64,000 nt of DNA from Candidatus Gastranaerophilales bacterium (lineage in GTDB: Bacteria; Cyanobacteriota; Vampirovibrionia; Gastranaerophilales; Gastranaerophilaceae). The notes below the pieces were generated by a model. It had not been told where the DNA came from and ran no database searches. It was given only the letters and a program-made list of their open reading frames with translations. Made by a program: the position numbers and the translations under genes. Below, piece after piece: positions 8,023 through 17,292 of this stretch (position 1 is its first letter; each line of letters starts with the position of its first letter). The stretch covers positions 1 to 64,000 of the forward strand of contig CAAFVD010000034.1 of the NCBI GenBank assembly GCA_900766355.1. The letters run 5' to 3'.

Positions 8023-9063
8023 ATGAAACATTTTAAGGGTGCATTTTTTGTAACCGTTTTAGGTTTAATCCTTGCATATTTGTGGGGCGAACATGTATTA
8101 GTTGGTTCCGGTTTTAAATGTATATTCATAGCATTTGTACTTAGTGTACTTGAAGTCAGTCTATCTTTTGATAATGCAGTTGTTAATGCTATGAAGCTTG
8201 AAACAATGTCAGAAAAATGGCAACACCGATTTATAACATGGGGCATTGCAATTGCAGTATTCGGAATGCGTTTCCTATTCCCGTTATTAGTTGTTTCTAT
8301 ATTCGCCAATATAAATATTCTGAAAGTGTTAAATATTGCAATTAACAACTCTAAATTATACGCATTTTATCTTCACCAAACCCACGCACCAATAGTAACA
8401 TTTGGTGGTGCGTTTTTGATAATGTTGTTTATGGGATACTTTTTCAATTCAAAAAAAGAATTGGATTGGATTGTTCCTATAGAAAAACCTCTTAAACAAC
8501 TTCCTGGAACAAAAATTTTTGATACATTAATTACACTTGCTATTGTTGATGTTGTTCAAATGATACAACCACCACCAATTAGAATGAATGTCTTGTTAGC
8601 TGGTATATCAGGTATCATTGTATTTCTTTTGATAGATACGATATCTAACAAGCTTGAAACTCTTAATGATAAACGAGAAAAATCTTGCTGCAACACAAAA
8701 AAAGCTTTGGGTTGTTCTTGTTTTATTAGTTTTATGTATTTAGAGTTAATAGATGCATCTTTTTCTCTAGATGGAGTTTTAGGAGCTTTTGCCCTAAGCA
8801 ACGATATTATAATTATCACAATAGGTCTTGCTATCGGTGCGATGTTTGTAAGGTCTTTAACACTACTTCTTGTAGAAGAAAAAACTCTTACGAGTTATCC
8901 ATACCTAGAACATGGCGCTCATTGGGCAATTGGAGTTTTGGCAATTTTAATGTTTGTATCAACAGTTGTAGAAGTACCTGAAGTAGTTACAGGATTATCA
9001 GGCTTAGTATTTATTGTTGGAGCTTTGATTTCTTCTATCAAGAAAAATAGGGAGAATGTATAA
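8023..9063 (+). CDS. DUF475/TerC-like integral membrane protein (probable metal exporter)
   Basis: A 346-residue polytopic membrane protein of the DUF475 branch of the TerC superfamily. Two inverted repeats each carry the acidic family motif, SLSFDNAVVNA near residue 47 and SFSLDGVLGAFA near residue 247. Relatives of TerC export Mn2+ or support metal loading of secreted proteins, so metal transport is plausible but not proven here. A cytoplasmic loop at residues 221-234 contains four cysteines (SCCNTKKALGCSC), which could bind a metal. The gene has its own TATAAT and AAGAGGT site. Its stop ends at the base before the rlmN start, so the two are probably cotranscribed. Confidence 0.85.
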   Translation: MKHFKGAFFVTVLGLILAYLWGEHVLVGSGFKCIFIAFVLSVLEVSLSFDNAVVNAMKLETMSEKWQHRFITWGIAIAVFGMRFLFPLLVVSIFANINILKVLNIAINNSKLYAFYLHQTHAPIVTFGGAFLIMLFMGYFFNSKKELDWIVPIEKPLKQLPGTKIFDTLITLAIVDVVQMIQPPPIRMNVLLAGISGIIVFLLIDTISNKLETLNDKREKSCCNTKKALGCSCFISFMYLELIDASFSLDGVLGAFALSNDIIIITIGLAIGAMFVRSLTLLLVEEKTLTSYPYLEHGAHWAIGVLAILMFVSTVVEVPEVVTGLSGLVFIVGALISSIKKNRENV

Positions 9064-10098
9064 ATGAAAATATTATCTGGCATGTCATTAAAAGAGATAG
9101 AAGAATTAGTTCTAGGTTTGAATGCTTCAAAATTTAGAGCAAAACAAATTCATAACTGGATTTATCTAAAATCAGTTTCTTCGATTGATGAAATGACAGA
9201 TTTATCTAAACAATTTCGAGAAGAATTTAAACAAGTTGCGACAGTTACGGATTCAAAAATAAAGGTTAAACAAGTTAGTTCAGACGGTACTATTAAGTAT
9301 TTAATCGAATATCCTGACGGTGAATGTGTAGAAACAGTTTTGATGCGTTTTGACAATCGTGCCAATTTAACTGCATGCGTAAGCTCTCAAATAGGTTGTT
9401 CTGTAAACTGTTCTTTTTGTGCTACAGGTAAACGTGGATTTATAAGAAATTTAACAGAAAAAGAAATTGTTGAACAAGTATTGACTATACAACGAGATAC
9501 AGGTCTAAAGGTTACAAATATTGTATTTATGGGACAAGGCGAACCTTTATTAAACCTTGATAACGTATTAAAGGCATTGGAAATCTTTAATGACGATTTT
9601 CAAATAGGAGCAAGACGTATAACTATTTCTACAAGCGGTATCGTTCCAAAAATAAACAAACTTGCAGAGAAAAAATTGCAATCAACCCTTGCAATATCAT
9701 TACACGCATCAAACCATGCAGTTAGAAAGAAAATTATGCCGATAGAAAACAAATATCCGTTATCTGAATTGATACCTGCTCTAAAAAATTATGTAGAAAA
9801 AACAGGTAGAAGAATAACTGTAGAATACATTTTGATAAAAGGCTTGAATTGTACTATAGAATCAGCAAAAGAACTCGCAAATCTTTTACAAGGTTTGAAG
9901 TGCAATATAAATTTAATCCCATATAATCCTGTAACAAAAACTGACTATGAAAAACCATCAAACAATGAAATAATGAAATTCAAGTATTTGTTAGAACATT
10001 CGGGTAAAAAAGTAACTGTCCGATTAGAACGAGGCTCTGATATTGATGCAGCTTGTGGACAACTAAGTGGAAAAGTAAAAAAGACTTGCGAAGGATAA
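9064..10098 (+). CDS. rlmN: Dual-specificity rRNA/tRNA methyltransferase RlmN
   Basis: A radical-SAM enzyme that methylates C2 of A2503 in 23S rRNA and A37 in some tRNAs. The radical-SAM cluster motif is CSVNCSFCATGKRGF, and the glycine motif MGQGEPLLN follows. A Cys near the C-terminus (DAACGQL) is the expected methyl-carrying residue. The RlmN-type N-terminus is present (MSLKEIEELVLGLNASKFRAKQI). The 344-residue length is normal. It begins immediately after the DUF475 stop and is followed 3 nt later by the DUF115 gene, so it sits mid-operon. Confidence 0.96.
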   Translation: MKILSGMSLKEIEELVLGLNASKFRAKQIHNWIYLKSVSSIDEMTDLSKQFREEFKQVATVTDSKIKVKQVSSDGTIKYLIEYPDGECVETVLMRFDNRANLTACVSSQIGCSVNCSFCATGKRGFIRNLTEKEIVEQVLTIQRDTGLKVTNIVFMGQGEPLLNLDNVLKALEIFNDDFQIGARRITISTSGIVPKINKLAEKKLQSTLAISLHASNHAVRKKIMPIENKYPLSELIPALKNYVEKTGRRITVEYILIKGLNCTIESAKELANLLQGLKCNINLIPYNPVTKTDYEKPSNNEIMKFKYLLEHSGKKVTVRLERGSDIDAACGQLSGKVKKTCEG

Positions 10099-10101
10099 AG
10101 T

Positions 10102-11991
10102 ATGAATAAACTTTTTGAAAAAAATATTGGTTTGCTTAAAGATTCTTCTTTAAGAGAAAACCTAGAAAAATATAATTGTGAAGAACAACCTATTTTGACT
10201 CAAACAACAGGTTACAACTTGCAATACAAAGGCTTAGACCTTCATAATACGGCAAATCCTTTACAAGAGTCTAAAAATACTTTTGCTAACCTAAAAAATG
10301 ATGAAAACGCCATTCATTTAATTTATGGACTAGGGCTAGGTTATTTGTTCCAAATCGCATCAAGCCTTTCAAAAGGTGTAGTGGTTTTATATGAACCTAA
10401 TTTGGATATATTATATACGACTTTTTCATTAGTAGATTTTTCTGGAGATTTATCTAAAGATAATGTTTATATTTTTACAGACTTTGAGAAAATGCAAAAA
10501 TTTCTTGTTGCGATTTCTAACAAAGATTCTTATATCGAAATAGCTAGCTTACCAAGTTATAGAGAATTGTATAAAGATGTTTTTGATACTCAAATAAAAA
10601 CATTAGAACTAACTTATGGAAGTGTAATTTTAGATTACTCATACAAACAAAAAAAATTATATGGCGCAACATATACAACTATTAGAAACCTTCCTGAGCT
10701 TATCAAAGAAATTCCTATCAATAAACTTGAAAACTATTTCAAAGATAAACCTGCAATTATAGTATCTGCAGGGCCGACACTCACAGAGAATATTGAAGTT
10801 TTGAAACAAAATCAAGACAAAGCAGTTATTTTTGCAGTCGGGCCAGCACTAAAAACACTCGTAAAAAACGATATAAAAGTAGATTTTCTATGTATTGTTG
10901 AGTCAAATAACTGTTCTAAGCAAGTTTCAGGTTTAGATTTGTCTGATATTAATTTGATTGTAGAACCTTTTACTAACCCTGCAATCCATGCATTGATAGC
11001 AAAACAAAAATATCTACACGTTTCTACGAATATGCCACCAAGTGAATATTGGGGAAAAATATCAAATACAAACACAGAAGGCTATGGAACTCAAGGTACA
11101 GTTTCATATATGGCTTTGAATACTGCTATAAAAATGGGGTGTTCTAAGATTATTTTAGTTGGTCAAGATTTAGCATACATTGAAGGTCAATGCTACTCAA
11201 AAGATTCTGCATATTCAGAGCTTGAGTGTGTTTATAACAAACAATTACAAAAATATGAAATAGTTCCAAAAGATTTTGAAAAATATAGAGATTCATTATC
11301 AGCATCAGATGATGTTGAAATTAGAACAAAAGTTGCAACAGAAAGATTAAAAATTCTGAACAAGTCATTGTATTCAGTAAAAAGTATTAATGGTGCTATG
11401 ATTCCAACCGAAGCTGGTTATGCTGCATTTATACAACAATTCTCTGATTACGCAAAAAATTTAAATGACATTAAACTTATCAATACATCATTAAAAGGTG
11501 CTCAAATAGATGGTTTTGAAAACATTTCATTAGCAGAAGCCGTTAAAGATTTAACTACTATAGATAAATCTATTCCAAAAATAAAGCTTGATTATGATAT
11601 CGAACAAATTAAAGAACATTTATTACGATTAGAAAACAACCTAAAAGAGTACAAAAACTTAGCAGAAGAATCTTGCAAAACTGCATCACGTTTAAATATG
11701 GATTGGAAACGACATAGAACAATTGATAAGAATTTGCTATTAAAAATTAGGGCATTAATCGAAACCTATACAAAAATGAATGATGTAAATAATACTGATA
11801 ATGAAATATTTAGATATGCAACAGCACATCATGAAATGGAGTTAAATTCATTCTTAAAAACAATCAAAAATTATGATATGACAACAACTCCTCAAGTCAT
11901 AACCAAACTGAATGAATACTATACTAATATACAAACACGCATATATGTAATCTCATACTGGTTAAATGAATCAATGAAAGGGATTTGTTAA
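10102..11991 (+). CDS. DUF115 / motility-accessory-factor-like glycosyltransferase
   Basis: A 629-residue protein with a DUF115 (MptE-like) core from about residue 210 to 420, marked by DKPAIIVSAGPTLTENIEVL, a downstream KVDFLCIVESN, and GCSKIILVGQDLAY. In Campylobacter and Helicobacter, Maf proteins with this core are needed to glycosylate flagellin with nonulosonic acids. An N-terminal alpha/beta domain (HLIYGLGLGYLFQIA) precedes it, and a helical region follows (~residues 510-629). A paralogue lies at 39115. The neighbours are a glycerophosphotransferase-like enzyme, an aminotransferase and a cytidylyltransferase, so I infer flagellar or surface glycan modification. The dtd start overlaps its stop (TAATG). 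Confidence 0.85.
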   Translation: MNKLFEKNIGLLKDSSLRENLEKYNCEEQPILTQTTGYNLQYKGLDLHNTANPLQESKNTFANLKNDENAIHLIYGLGLGYLFQIASSLSKGVVVLYEPNLDILYTTFSLVDFSGDLSKDNVYIFTDFEKMQKFLVAISNKDSYIEIASLPSYRELYKDVFDTQIKTLELTYGSVILDYSYKQKKLYGATYTTIRNLPELIKEIPINKLENYFKDKPAIIVSAGPTLTENIEVLKQNQDKAVIFAVGPALKTLVKNDIKVDFLCIVESNNCSKQVSGLDLSDINLIVEPFTNPAIHALIAKQKYLHVSTNMPPSEYWGKISNTNTEGYGTQGTVSYMALNTAIKMGCSKIILVGQDLAYIEGQCYSKDSAYSELECVYNKQLQKYEIVPKDFEKYRDSLSASDDVEIRTKVATERLKILNKSLYSVKSINGAMIPTEAGYAAFIQQFSDYAKNLNDIKLINTSLKGAQIDGFENISLAEAVKDLTTIDKSIPKIKLDYDIEQIKEHLLRLENNLKEYKNLAEESCKTASRLNMDWKRHRTIDKNLLLKIRALIETYTKMNDVNNTDNEIFRYATAHHEMELNSFLKTIKNYDMTTTPQVITKLNEYYTNIQTRIYVISYWLNESMKGIC

Positions 11992-12425
11992 TGATTGGAC
12001 TTATACAACGTGTAAAAAAGGCATCGGTTACTATAGATAACAAATTATTTTCTTCTATTAATGCAGGAATTTTGGTTTTGTATGGGGTTGAAAAAGGTGA
12101 TGAGAAAGAAAAAGCTGAAAAAATTGCTGATAAAATCTCAAAACTCCGAATTTTTGAAGACGAAAATGGAAAGATGAACAAATCCATAAAAGATATTTCT
12201 GGCGAAGTTTTAGTTGTTTCACAGTTTACACTTGCCGGTAATTGTGCAAAAGGCACAAGACCTAGCTTTGATAGAGCAGAACTTCCTGAAAAAGCAAATG
12301 AAATGTACGAATATTTTATAAAACAACTAAAAGATAAAGGCTTGCCTGTAAAGACTGGAGTTTTTGGTGCAATGATGGACGTTGAACTAATAAACGATGG
12401 GCCAGTTACATTTATTTTGAACTAA
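11991..12425 (+). CDS. dtd: D-aminoacyl-tRNA deacylase
   Basis: Hydrolyses D-aminoacyl-tRNAs (and Gly-tRNA-Ala), protecting translation. At 144 residues it has the normal family size. The signature SQFTLAGNCAKGTRPSFDRA contains the catalytic SQFTL motif, and the cross-subunit Gly-Pro motif is near the C-terminus (NDGPVTFIL). I start it at ATG 11991, which overlaps the previous stop by one base and has GAAAGGGA upstream. An in-frame TTG at 11985 lies closer to that site and is less likely. Confidence 0.96.
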   Translation: MIGLIQRVKKASVTIDNKLFSSINAGILVLYGVEKGDEKEKAEKIADKISKLRIFEDENGKMNKSIKDISGEVLVVSQFTLAGNCAKGTRPSFDRAELPEKANEMYEYFIKQLKDKGLPVKTGVFGAMMDVELINDGPVTFILN

Positions 12426-12460
12426 ATTATAAAAACCGTTATCATCTTTTCTATCAATGT

Positions 12461-12473
12461 TATAATACTTGTT
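12461..12473 (+). promoter_or_regulatory. -10 box, leaderless geometry
   Basis: TATAAT at 12461-12466, a 7-nt gap, and ATG at 12474, with no ribosome-binding site. It starts a new transcript after dtd. Confidence 0.65.
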
Positions 12474-13754
12474 ATGTATATTCCGTATTACGAATTAGCA
12501 CAAAATATTTCAAAAATATTACCAAACAAATATCAAAAGGCTATTGTGGATTTTGGATATAGGTTAAAACTCAACCAAAATTTAAAATATATTGCAAAAA
12601 ATCAAAAACAAGTACTTAAGCAACTAAGTAAAAAAACTAAACTAAATGTAGCTTTTTATGTGTATGATGATTCAAAATGGCTTAGTCAAAGCGTTTATGA
12701 CTTGATGTCACAAGATGATAGATTTGAGCCGTATATTTTCGTTACTAAAAACGCAGCTTTAGAAAATAATTTTAATTACCAAACTATTGATAATGTCAAA
12801 AAAACTTATGAGTTTTTCAAATCAAAAGATATGAATGTCATATACGCTTATGATATCGAAAACGACAAATATATACCTTTTGAAAAAATGTCACCTAAAC
12901 CGGATATTATAATTTATCAACACCCTTGGTATGTTGAAACAACTCAAGGCCCAGTAGTTTGTTCTAAATTTGCATTAACTTATTATATCCCATATTTTAT
13001 TTCTGATACTGATGAATGGTTTGAGTACGATTTACGATTCCATAAATACATATATCGCCACTATGTACCAAACAACATAATAAAAAATAATTATGCAAAA
13101 AAAATGACGGTTAATTCAGAAAGCTTGTTAACTGTTGGACACCCTCAACTTGATAATTATTTGGTTGATGATAATGAATACGAAAAAAAATATACAATAT
13201 ATGCACCACATTGGACTGTTTGTGGGAACAATTTGAGATATTCAACTTTTGATTGGAACGGACAAGAAATATTAGAATTTGCTAAACAACATACTGATTT
13301 GAACTGGGTTTTTAAACCACACCCCAATTTATACAACTTTTTTATAACTTCTAGTTATATGTCAAAAGAAAATATGGATAAATATTTTGCAGAATGGGGA
13401 AAAATTGGAAAAGTATGCTTAGACGGGAATTATGTATGTTTGTTTAAACAATCTAGAGCAATGATTACAGATAGTGGTTCTTTTTTAAACGAATATTTTA
13501 TAACAGGACAACCTTTAATTCATCTTGTTTCTGAAAGTTTTAAGAGCAATGAATGTGTGAAAAAGATTTGTAATACATACTATAATGTTTATTCTTTAGA
13601 AGAAATGAACAAGATTTTTGAAGAAGTTTTGATAAACGAAAATGATACAAAAAAACAAGAACGAAAAACTCTTTTAAAAACATTAAATTACCAAAATTCT
13701 GCTAAAAATATCATAGACGACATTTCTAAAATCTTTGATTCAAGGTACAAATAA
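12474..13754 (+). CDS. CDP-glycerol glycerophosphotransferase-like enzyme
   Basis: A GT-B-fold enzyme resembling the TagF/TagB family, which moves glycerol-phosphate or another polyol-phosphate from a CDP carrier onto a glycan. Family-like motifs in order are DIIIYQHPWYV, VGHPQLDNY, YAPHWTV, WVFKPHPNLY and ITDSGSFLNEYFITGQPLIHL (conserved His, His-Pro and Asp-Ser-Gly-Ser elements). The length is 426 residues. The product is probably membrane-peripheral, with a basic N-terminus and no signal peptide. It is a clear paralogue of residues ~160-551 of the protein at 17700-19355, but it lacks that protein's Rossmann-like N-terminal module. The nearby cytidylyltransferase could supply the CDP donor. 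Confidence 0.8.
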   Translation: MYIPYYELAQNISKILPNKYQKAIVDFGYRLKLNQNLKYIAKNQKQVLKQLSKKTKLNVAFYVYDDSKWLSQSVYDLMSQDDRFEPYIFVTKNAALENNFNYQTIDNVKKTYEFFKSKDMNVIYAYDIENDKYIPFEKMSPKPDIIIYQHPWYVETTQGPVVCSKFALTYYIPYFISDTDEWFEYDLRFHKYIYRHYVPNNIIKNNYAKKMTVNSESLLTVGHPQLDNYLVDDNEYEKKYTIYAPHWTVCGNNLRYSTFDWNGQEILEFAKQHTDLNWVFKPHPNLYNFFITSSYMSKENMDKYFAEWGKIGKVCLDGNYVCLFKQSRAMITDSGSFLNEYFITGQPLIHLVSESFKSNECVKKICNTYYNVYSLEEMNKIFEEVLINENDTKKQERKTLLKTLNYQNSAKNIIDDISKIFDSRYK

Positions 13755-13772
13755 AAATTTCTAAATTTATGC

Positions 13773-13784
13773 TAGAATAGGGGT
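13773..13784 (+). promoter_or_regulatory. -10 box, leaderless geometry
   Basis: TAGAAT at 13773-13778, a 6-nt gap (AGGGGT), and ATG at 13785. The G-run is too close to the start to act as a normal ribosome site. Confidence 0.5.
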
Positions 13785-14885
13785 ATGGAACATAAATTGT
13801 TAATGGTCTTAGGACCAACAGAAGTTGAGAGGGATATTTTAGAAATCGCATCACAACCTCAAGAATATATGAGGACAGATGATTATACTTCAAAATGGCT
13901 TAAGATTTTTGAAGGTCTAAAGTATTGTTTTCAAACTCAAAATACGATTGTGGTTATGGCATCATCAGGTACAGGAGCAATGGAATCTGCTGTTACTAAT
14001 TTTTTGAGCAAAAATGATACGGCAATTTATATCAATGGTGGTTCTTTTGGAAAACGCTGGGGTGATATATGCAAAAAACACAAAATTAATACGGTTGAAA
14101 TTTCTGTACCTTTTGGAGAAAGTCCAAACCCTAAAACCGTTGAAGAAATTTTGAAACAAAATCCTCATTCAAAAGCTATATTTGCTACATTGAATGAAAC
14201 TTCATCAGGAGCTTTAACAGATATCAAATCTATTGGTGAAATTATTAAACAATTTCCTGAAACTCTTTTTATTGTTGATTGTGTGAGTGGATTACTGACT
14301 GATGAGTTTTTACAAGATGAATGGGGAGTTGATGTTGCTATTTCAGCTTCGCAAAAAGCTTTTGCACTTCCTCCAGGATTAGGATTTATTTCTGCGAACG
14401 AAAAAGCTTTAGAATTTGCACAAAAATCTGATTTAAGAAATTTTTATTTTGATATTTTTGATTATGTTAATAATGCAAAAAGAGGTCAAACTCCTTTTAC
14501 GCCTGCAGTTAGCCTTGTTAATCAACTAGAGAAACGATTAGAAAAAATACAAAAAGAAGGATTAAAAAACTTTAGAACACGATATAAACAAAATACGGAG
14601 ATTTTACGCAAAGGATTGGAATTACTCGATTTTAAGCTTTTAGCAAAAACACCTGCGAATTGCGTAAGTGCCGTAATGACAAATGATATAGACGCAAGCC
14701 TTGTTGTAAAAATAATGCGAGAAAAATATAATATTGAAATCGCACCATCAGGTGGAGATTTAAAAACAAAATTATTCAGAATCGGCAACTATGGAGATGT
14801 TGGCGAAGGTGAAATTAATCAATGCTTAAATGCGTTGAAAAAAGTAAAGGAAGAACTATATGCAAACGAGAGTTTACACAGATAA
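13785..14885 (+). CDS. Class V PLP-dependent aminotransferase
   Basis: A 366-residue fold-type I enzyme of the alanine-glyoxylate / 2-aminoethylphosphonate aminotransferase group. Evidence is the N-terminal LMVLGPTEVERDILE, the cofactor-binding stretch MASSGTGAMESAV, VDCVSGL with the conserved Asp, and the Schiff-base lysine in SASQKAFALPPGLGF. The C-terminal domain ends in FRIGNYGDVGEGEI, also typical. The substrate cannot be read from sequence. Next to a cytidylyltransferase and a glycerophosphotransferase-like enzyme, it might make an aminated alcohol or phosphonate head group for a glycan, but no phosphonate mutase is present. Its 3' end overlaps the next gene by 26 nt. Confidence 0.85.
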   Translation: MEHKLLMVLGPTEVERDILEIASQPQEYMRTDDYTSKWLKIFEGLKYCFQTQNTIVVMASSGTGAMESAVTNFLSKNDTAIYINGGSFGKRWGDICKKHKINTVEISVPFGESPNPKTVEEILKQNPHSKAIFATLNETSSGALTDIKSIGEIIKQFPETLFIVDCVSGLLTDEFLQDEWGVDVAISASQKAFALPPGLGFISANEKALEFAQKSDLRNFYFDIFDYVNNAKRGQTPFTPAVSLVNQLEKRLEKIQKEGLKNFRTRYKQNTEILRKGLELLDFKLLAKTPANCVSAVMTNDIDASLVVKIMREKYNIEIAPSGGDLKTKLFRIGNYGDVGEGEINQCLNALKKVKEELYANESLHR

Positions 14886-15588
14886 AATAGAAATCGACAA
14901 TAATTCAACGAAAGAATTTTGGGAAAATCGTGCAAATAACATAAATAATTTGCAAACAGTTTTGCTAGGTTCAGACAAAACTGGAATAGAACAAAACACT
15001 AGAAATGAACACGAAAAATTGATAGTTGAATCGATTGTTAAACAAATCCAAAATCCTAGAATTTTGGATATTGGTTGTGGCATTGGACGTTGGGCAGAAA
15101 ATTTAATTAATCAATTTGATTCTTATACAGGTGTCGATTTTTCTGAAGGTTTTATTAATTTTGCTTCTGAAAAATTCGCAAATTATTCTAATATAAAATT
15201 TTACAATAATTCAATTTTAAATTTAGATAAAGAAATATTAAACTCAAAATTTAATTTTATAATTTGCACAGGTGTTTTGATGTATGTCAATGATTCAAAC
15301 CTTTCAAAATTCTTCAAGACCCTGAAACAAATGATTGCTAATATACATAAAGTATATGATATATATATACAGGAATCTATAAGTCTTATGGACGCTCGTT
15401 TGACATTAAACAAATTTGAATCAAAAGATTTACAAACAAACTACAACGCTATTTATCGAACAAAACAAGAATACGAGGAATATTTCAAAACGAATGGATT
15501 TGATATTATAAAAACAGATTTATTGCTTGATAACAAATCAGGCGCAAGAGAAGAAACAAACGCACAATATTGGATATTAAAAGGATAA
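14860..15588 (+). CDS. Class I SAM-dependent methyltransferase
   Basis: A 242-residue Rossmann methyltransferase. Motif I is ILDIGCGIGRWAENL, motif II is YTGVDFSEGF, and the motif IV region is FIICTGVLMYV. The first ~60 residues are a polar helical cap. The target is unknown; O- or N-methylation of a sugar or lipid-linked intermediate would fit the location. The ATG at 14860 has AAGGAAG upstream and lies inside the aminotransferase gene, so the two are translationally linked. The cytidylyltransferase begins 4 nt after its stop. Confidence 0.85.
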   Translation: MQTRVYTDKIEIDNNSTKEFWENRANNINNLQTVLLGSDKTGIEQNTRNEHEKLIVESIVKQIQNPRILDIGCGIGRWAENLINQFDSYTGVDFSEGFINFASEKFANYSNIKFYNNSILNLDKEILNSKFNFIICTGVLMYVNDSNLSKFFKTLKQMIANIHKVYDIYIQESISLMDARLTLNKFESKDLQTNYNAIYRTKQEYEEYFKTNGFDIIKTDLLLDNKSGAREETNAQYWILKG

Positions 15589-15592
15589 AATT

Positions 15593-16054
15593 ATGATAGG
15601 AAATAAAACGGTTGTTTATACATCAGGCACATTTGATATGTTGCATATAAACCATTTGAAAATGATTGAATATGCACGTGCATTAGGTGATATTCTAATT
15701 GTCGGAGTAAATACTGATGAACTTGTTGCAAGTTACAAATCAGAACCTATTATTCCATTTGAAGAACGTATTGCGTTGATGAAAGCGATAAAATATCCTG
15801 ATGTTGTAATTCCACAACATAGCCTTGACCATAGAGATAAGGTTAAAAAACTAAATTTTGATGTATTTGTTGTCGGTGATGATTGGACAGGCAAATACGA
15901 TTATCTAAAAGAAATGGGAGTAACCGTTGTTTATTTCCCTTATGGCAAAGGTGTTTCATCATCTTCATTGAGAGAAAAAATATATTCTAATTATGAAAAA
16001 CTAAAACACAAAGCCGATAACCATTTTCCACAAGATATATGTATAGAGGAATAA
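15593..16054 (+). CDS. Glycerol-3-phosphate cytidylyltransferase-like nucleotidyltransferase
   Basis: A 153-residue cytidylyltransferase-superfamily enzyme, expected to join CTP and a phosphorylated alcohol or sugar to form a CDP-activated donor. It has the opening strand-loop VYTSGTFDMLHINHL, a TagD/RfaE-like GVNTDELVASYK, VVGDDWTGKYD, and a terminal SSSSLREKI in place of the usual STT segment. The nucleotide-binding motif normally reads HxGH; here it is HINH, with Asn for Gly. CDP-glycerol is the natural guess given the glycerophosphotransferase-like paralogues, but CDP-ethanolamine-like or CDP-ribitol-like products are possible. Its stop codon abuts the stop of the convergent gene at 16055. 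Confidence 0.82.
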   Translation: MIGNKTVVYTSGTFDMLHINHLKMIEYARALGDILIVGVNTDELVASYKSEPIIPFEERIALMKAIKYPDVVIPQHSLDHRDKVKKLNFDVFVVGDDWTGKYDYLKEMGVTVVYFPYGKGVSSSSLREKIYSNYEKLKHKADNHFPQDICIEE

Positions 16055-17284
16055 TTATAATCTTTCTGCTAATTCTAAATATTTACGATTATTTGTAAAA
16101 TGATAAAGTATTCTCAATATTTTTGCGAGGTTTGAATTAAGATTTAAAAAAGTATTCTTTGCGATATCTTCTTTTATCATTTCGTGGTCGAAATCTTCAT
16201 ACCCCCAATAATCACGTTCTCCTCTTGAATTTCGTAACTTATTTTTTGAACCGTAAAACGAACAATCCTCAGAAAAAGTATTCGTATTTATTACGCAAGA
16301 AAGTACGTCTGCCCAAAAGTTTAAAGCAAAGAAATGCTCATATATATTAATATATTTTTCTTTATCAAACTCATTGCCATATTGAAGGTTTACACTTTCA
16401 TGAAGCAAGAATTTTGTTTCTTTATTGAAATATTTTGCTTCAATTAGTCCTCCTGAAGAAATAGCAACAACTCTCTGAATATCAGGTCTGGAAATTAACG
16501 AATAAAAATTTTCATTTGTAATAGTTACATCACCTAATGTCTTTAAATATTCTAAAACCATTTCATCACCTAAAGCTTTTGGGTGTCTTTTGTATAAAAT
16601 ACGAGAAAACCCTTTTATAGATTCCTCAAACTCTTTTTTATGATTTAGAATAGAATACACTTCTCCTGTTTCATTATTTATTAATGACTTGTCATATTGA
16701 GTTTGTCCTAAAAATAATATTGCAGGTGTTTCTTGAATATATTTGCCATCTCTCATTAGATAAAAAGTTTTGAGATAATTTGCTTGTATATAAATTATAT
16801 TTTCATCTAGTTTATAATTAAGCAATTTATTATAAATTGTTTCAAAATTACTTGTCATAGAAAACAATTGATCTTCTAAAAACCTAACAGGAGAAATATA
16901 CATATCAATATATGGAATACCTAATTCATCTAAAATATTAAGAATACAACTATCCATTTCATAAGAAATAACCAAAGAATCTTGAAATATAGATTTGATA
17001 TAAGCATACGCTTCTTCATTATAATCCTTGTTATAATACAAATCACCCCAAGAATTTTTATTGTATGTTATTCCATAAAACTTGAAGAATTTCACATAAT
17101 CAAAAGCAATTGCATTTGATTCAAGATTAATAGATACAAAATTAGATGGAAATAACTTGTATACCGGCAAATTAGAAACAGCTTTCATTGTATATTCAAA
17201 CAAAGATTGTATCCAGCCAGAGCCGTAATTATTATATTGACGACAAGGATGAGCAGCTAATATTATTTTTTTTATTTGTGACAT
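16055..17284 (-). CDS. Putative surface-polysaccharide glycosyltransferase
   Basis: A 409-residue soluble protein that I recognise only at fold level. It resembles GT-B capsule transferases (KpsC/KpsS-like): ILAAHPCRQYNNYGSGW near the start, ILYKRHPKALGDEM around residue 235, and a C-terminal-half motif AISSGGLIEAKYF comparable to the Ser-Ser-Gly/Glu-Ala element that binds a nucleotide-sugar. There is no signal peptide. ATG 17284 has GAGGGA just upstream; an in-frame TTG at 17308 is less likely. It starts 8 nt after the stand-alone Rossmann-like module at 17293-17697, which may serve it in trans. The specific sugar is unknown. Confidence 0.5.
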   Translation of the reverse strand: MSQIKKIILAAHPCRQYNNYGSGWIQSLFEYTMKAVSNLPVYKLFPSNFVSINLESNAIAFDYVKFFKFYGITYNKNSWGDLYYNKDYNEEAYAYIKSIFQDSLVISYEMDSCILNILDELGIPYIDMYISPVRFLEDQLFSMTSNFETIYNKLLNYKLDENIIYIQANYLKTFYLMRDGKYIQETPAILFLGQTQYDKSLINNETGEVYSILNHKKEFEESIKGFSRILYKRHPKALGDEMVLEYLKTLGDVTITNENFYSLISRPDIQRVVAISSGGLIEAKYFNKETKFLLHESVNLQYGNEFDKEKYINIYEHFFALNFWADVLSCVINTNTFSEDCSFYGSKNKLRNSRGERDYWGYEDFDHEMIKEDIAKNTFLNLNSNLAKILRILYHFTNNRKYLELAERL

Positions 17285-17292
17285 ATATCCCT

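Noticed and set aside
13785..16054. A phosphonate biosynthesis cluster (aminotransferase plus cytidylyltransferase)
   Set aside because: No phosphoenolpyruvate mutase or phosphonopyruvate decarboxylase is present, so the class V aminotransferase alone does not support it.
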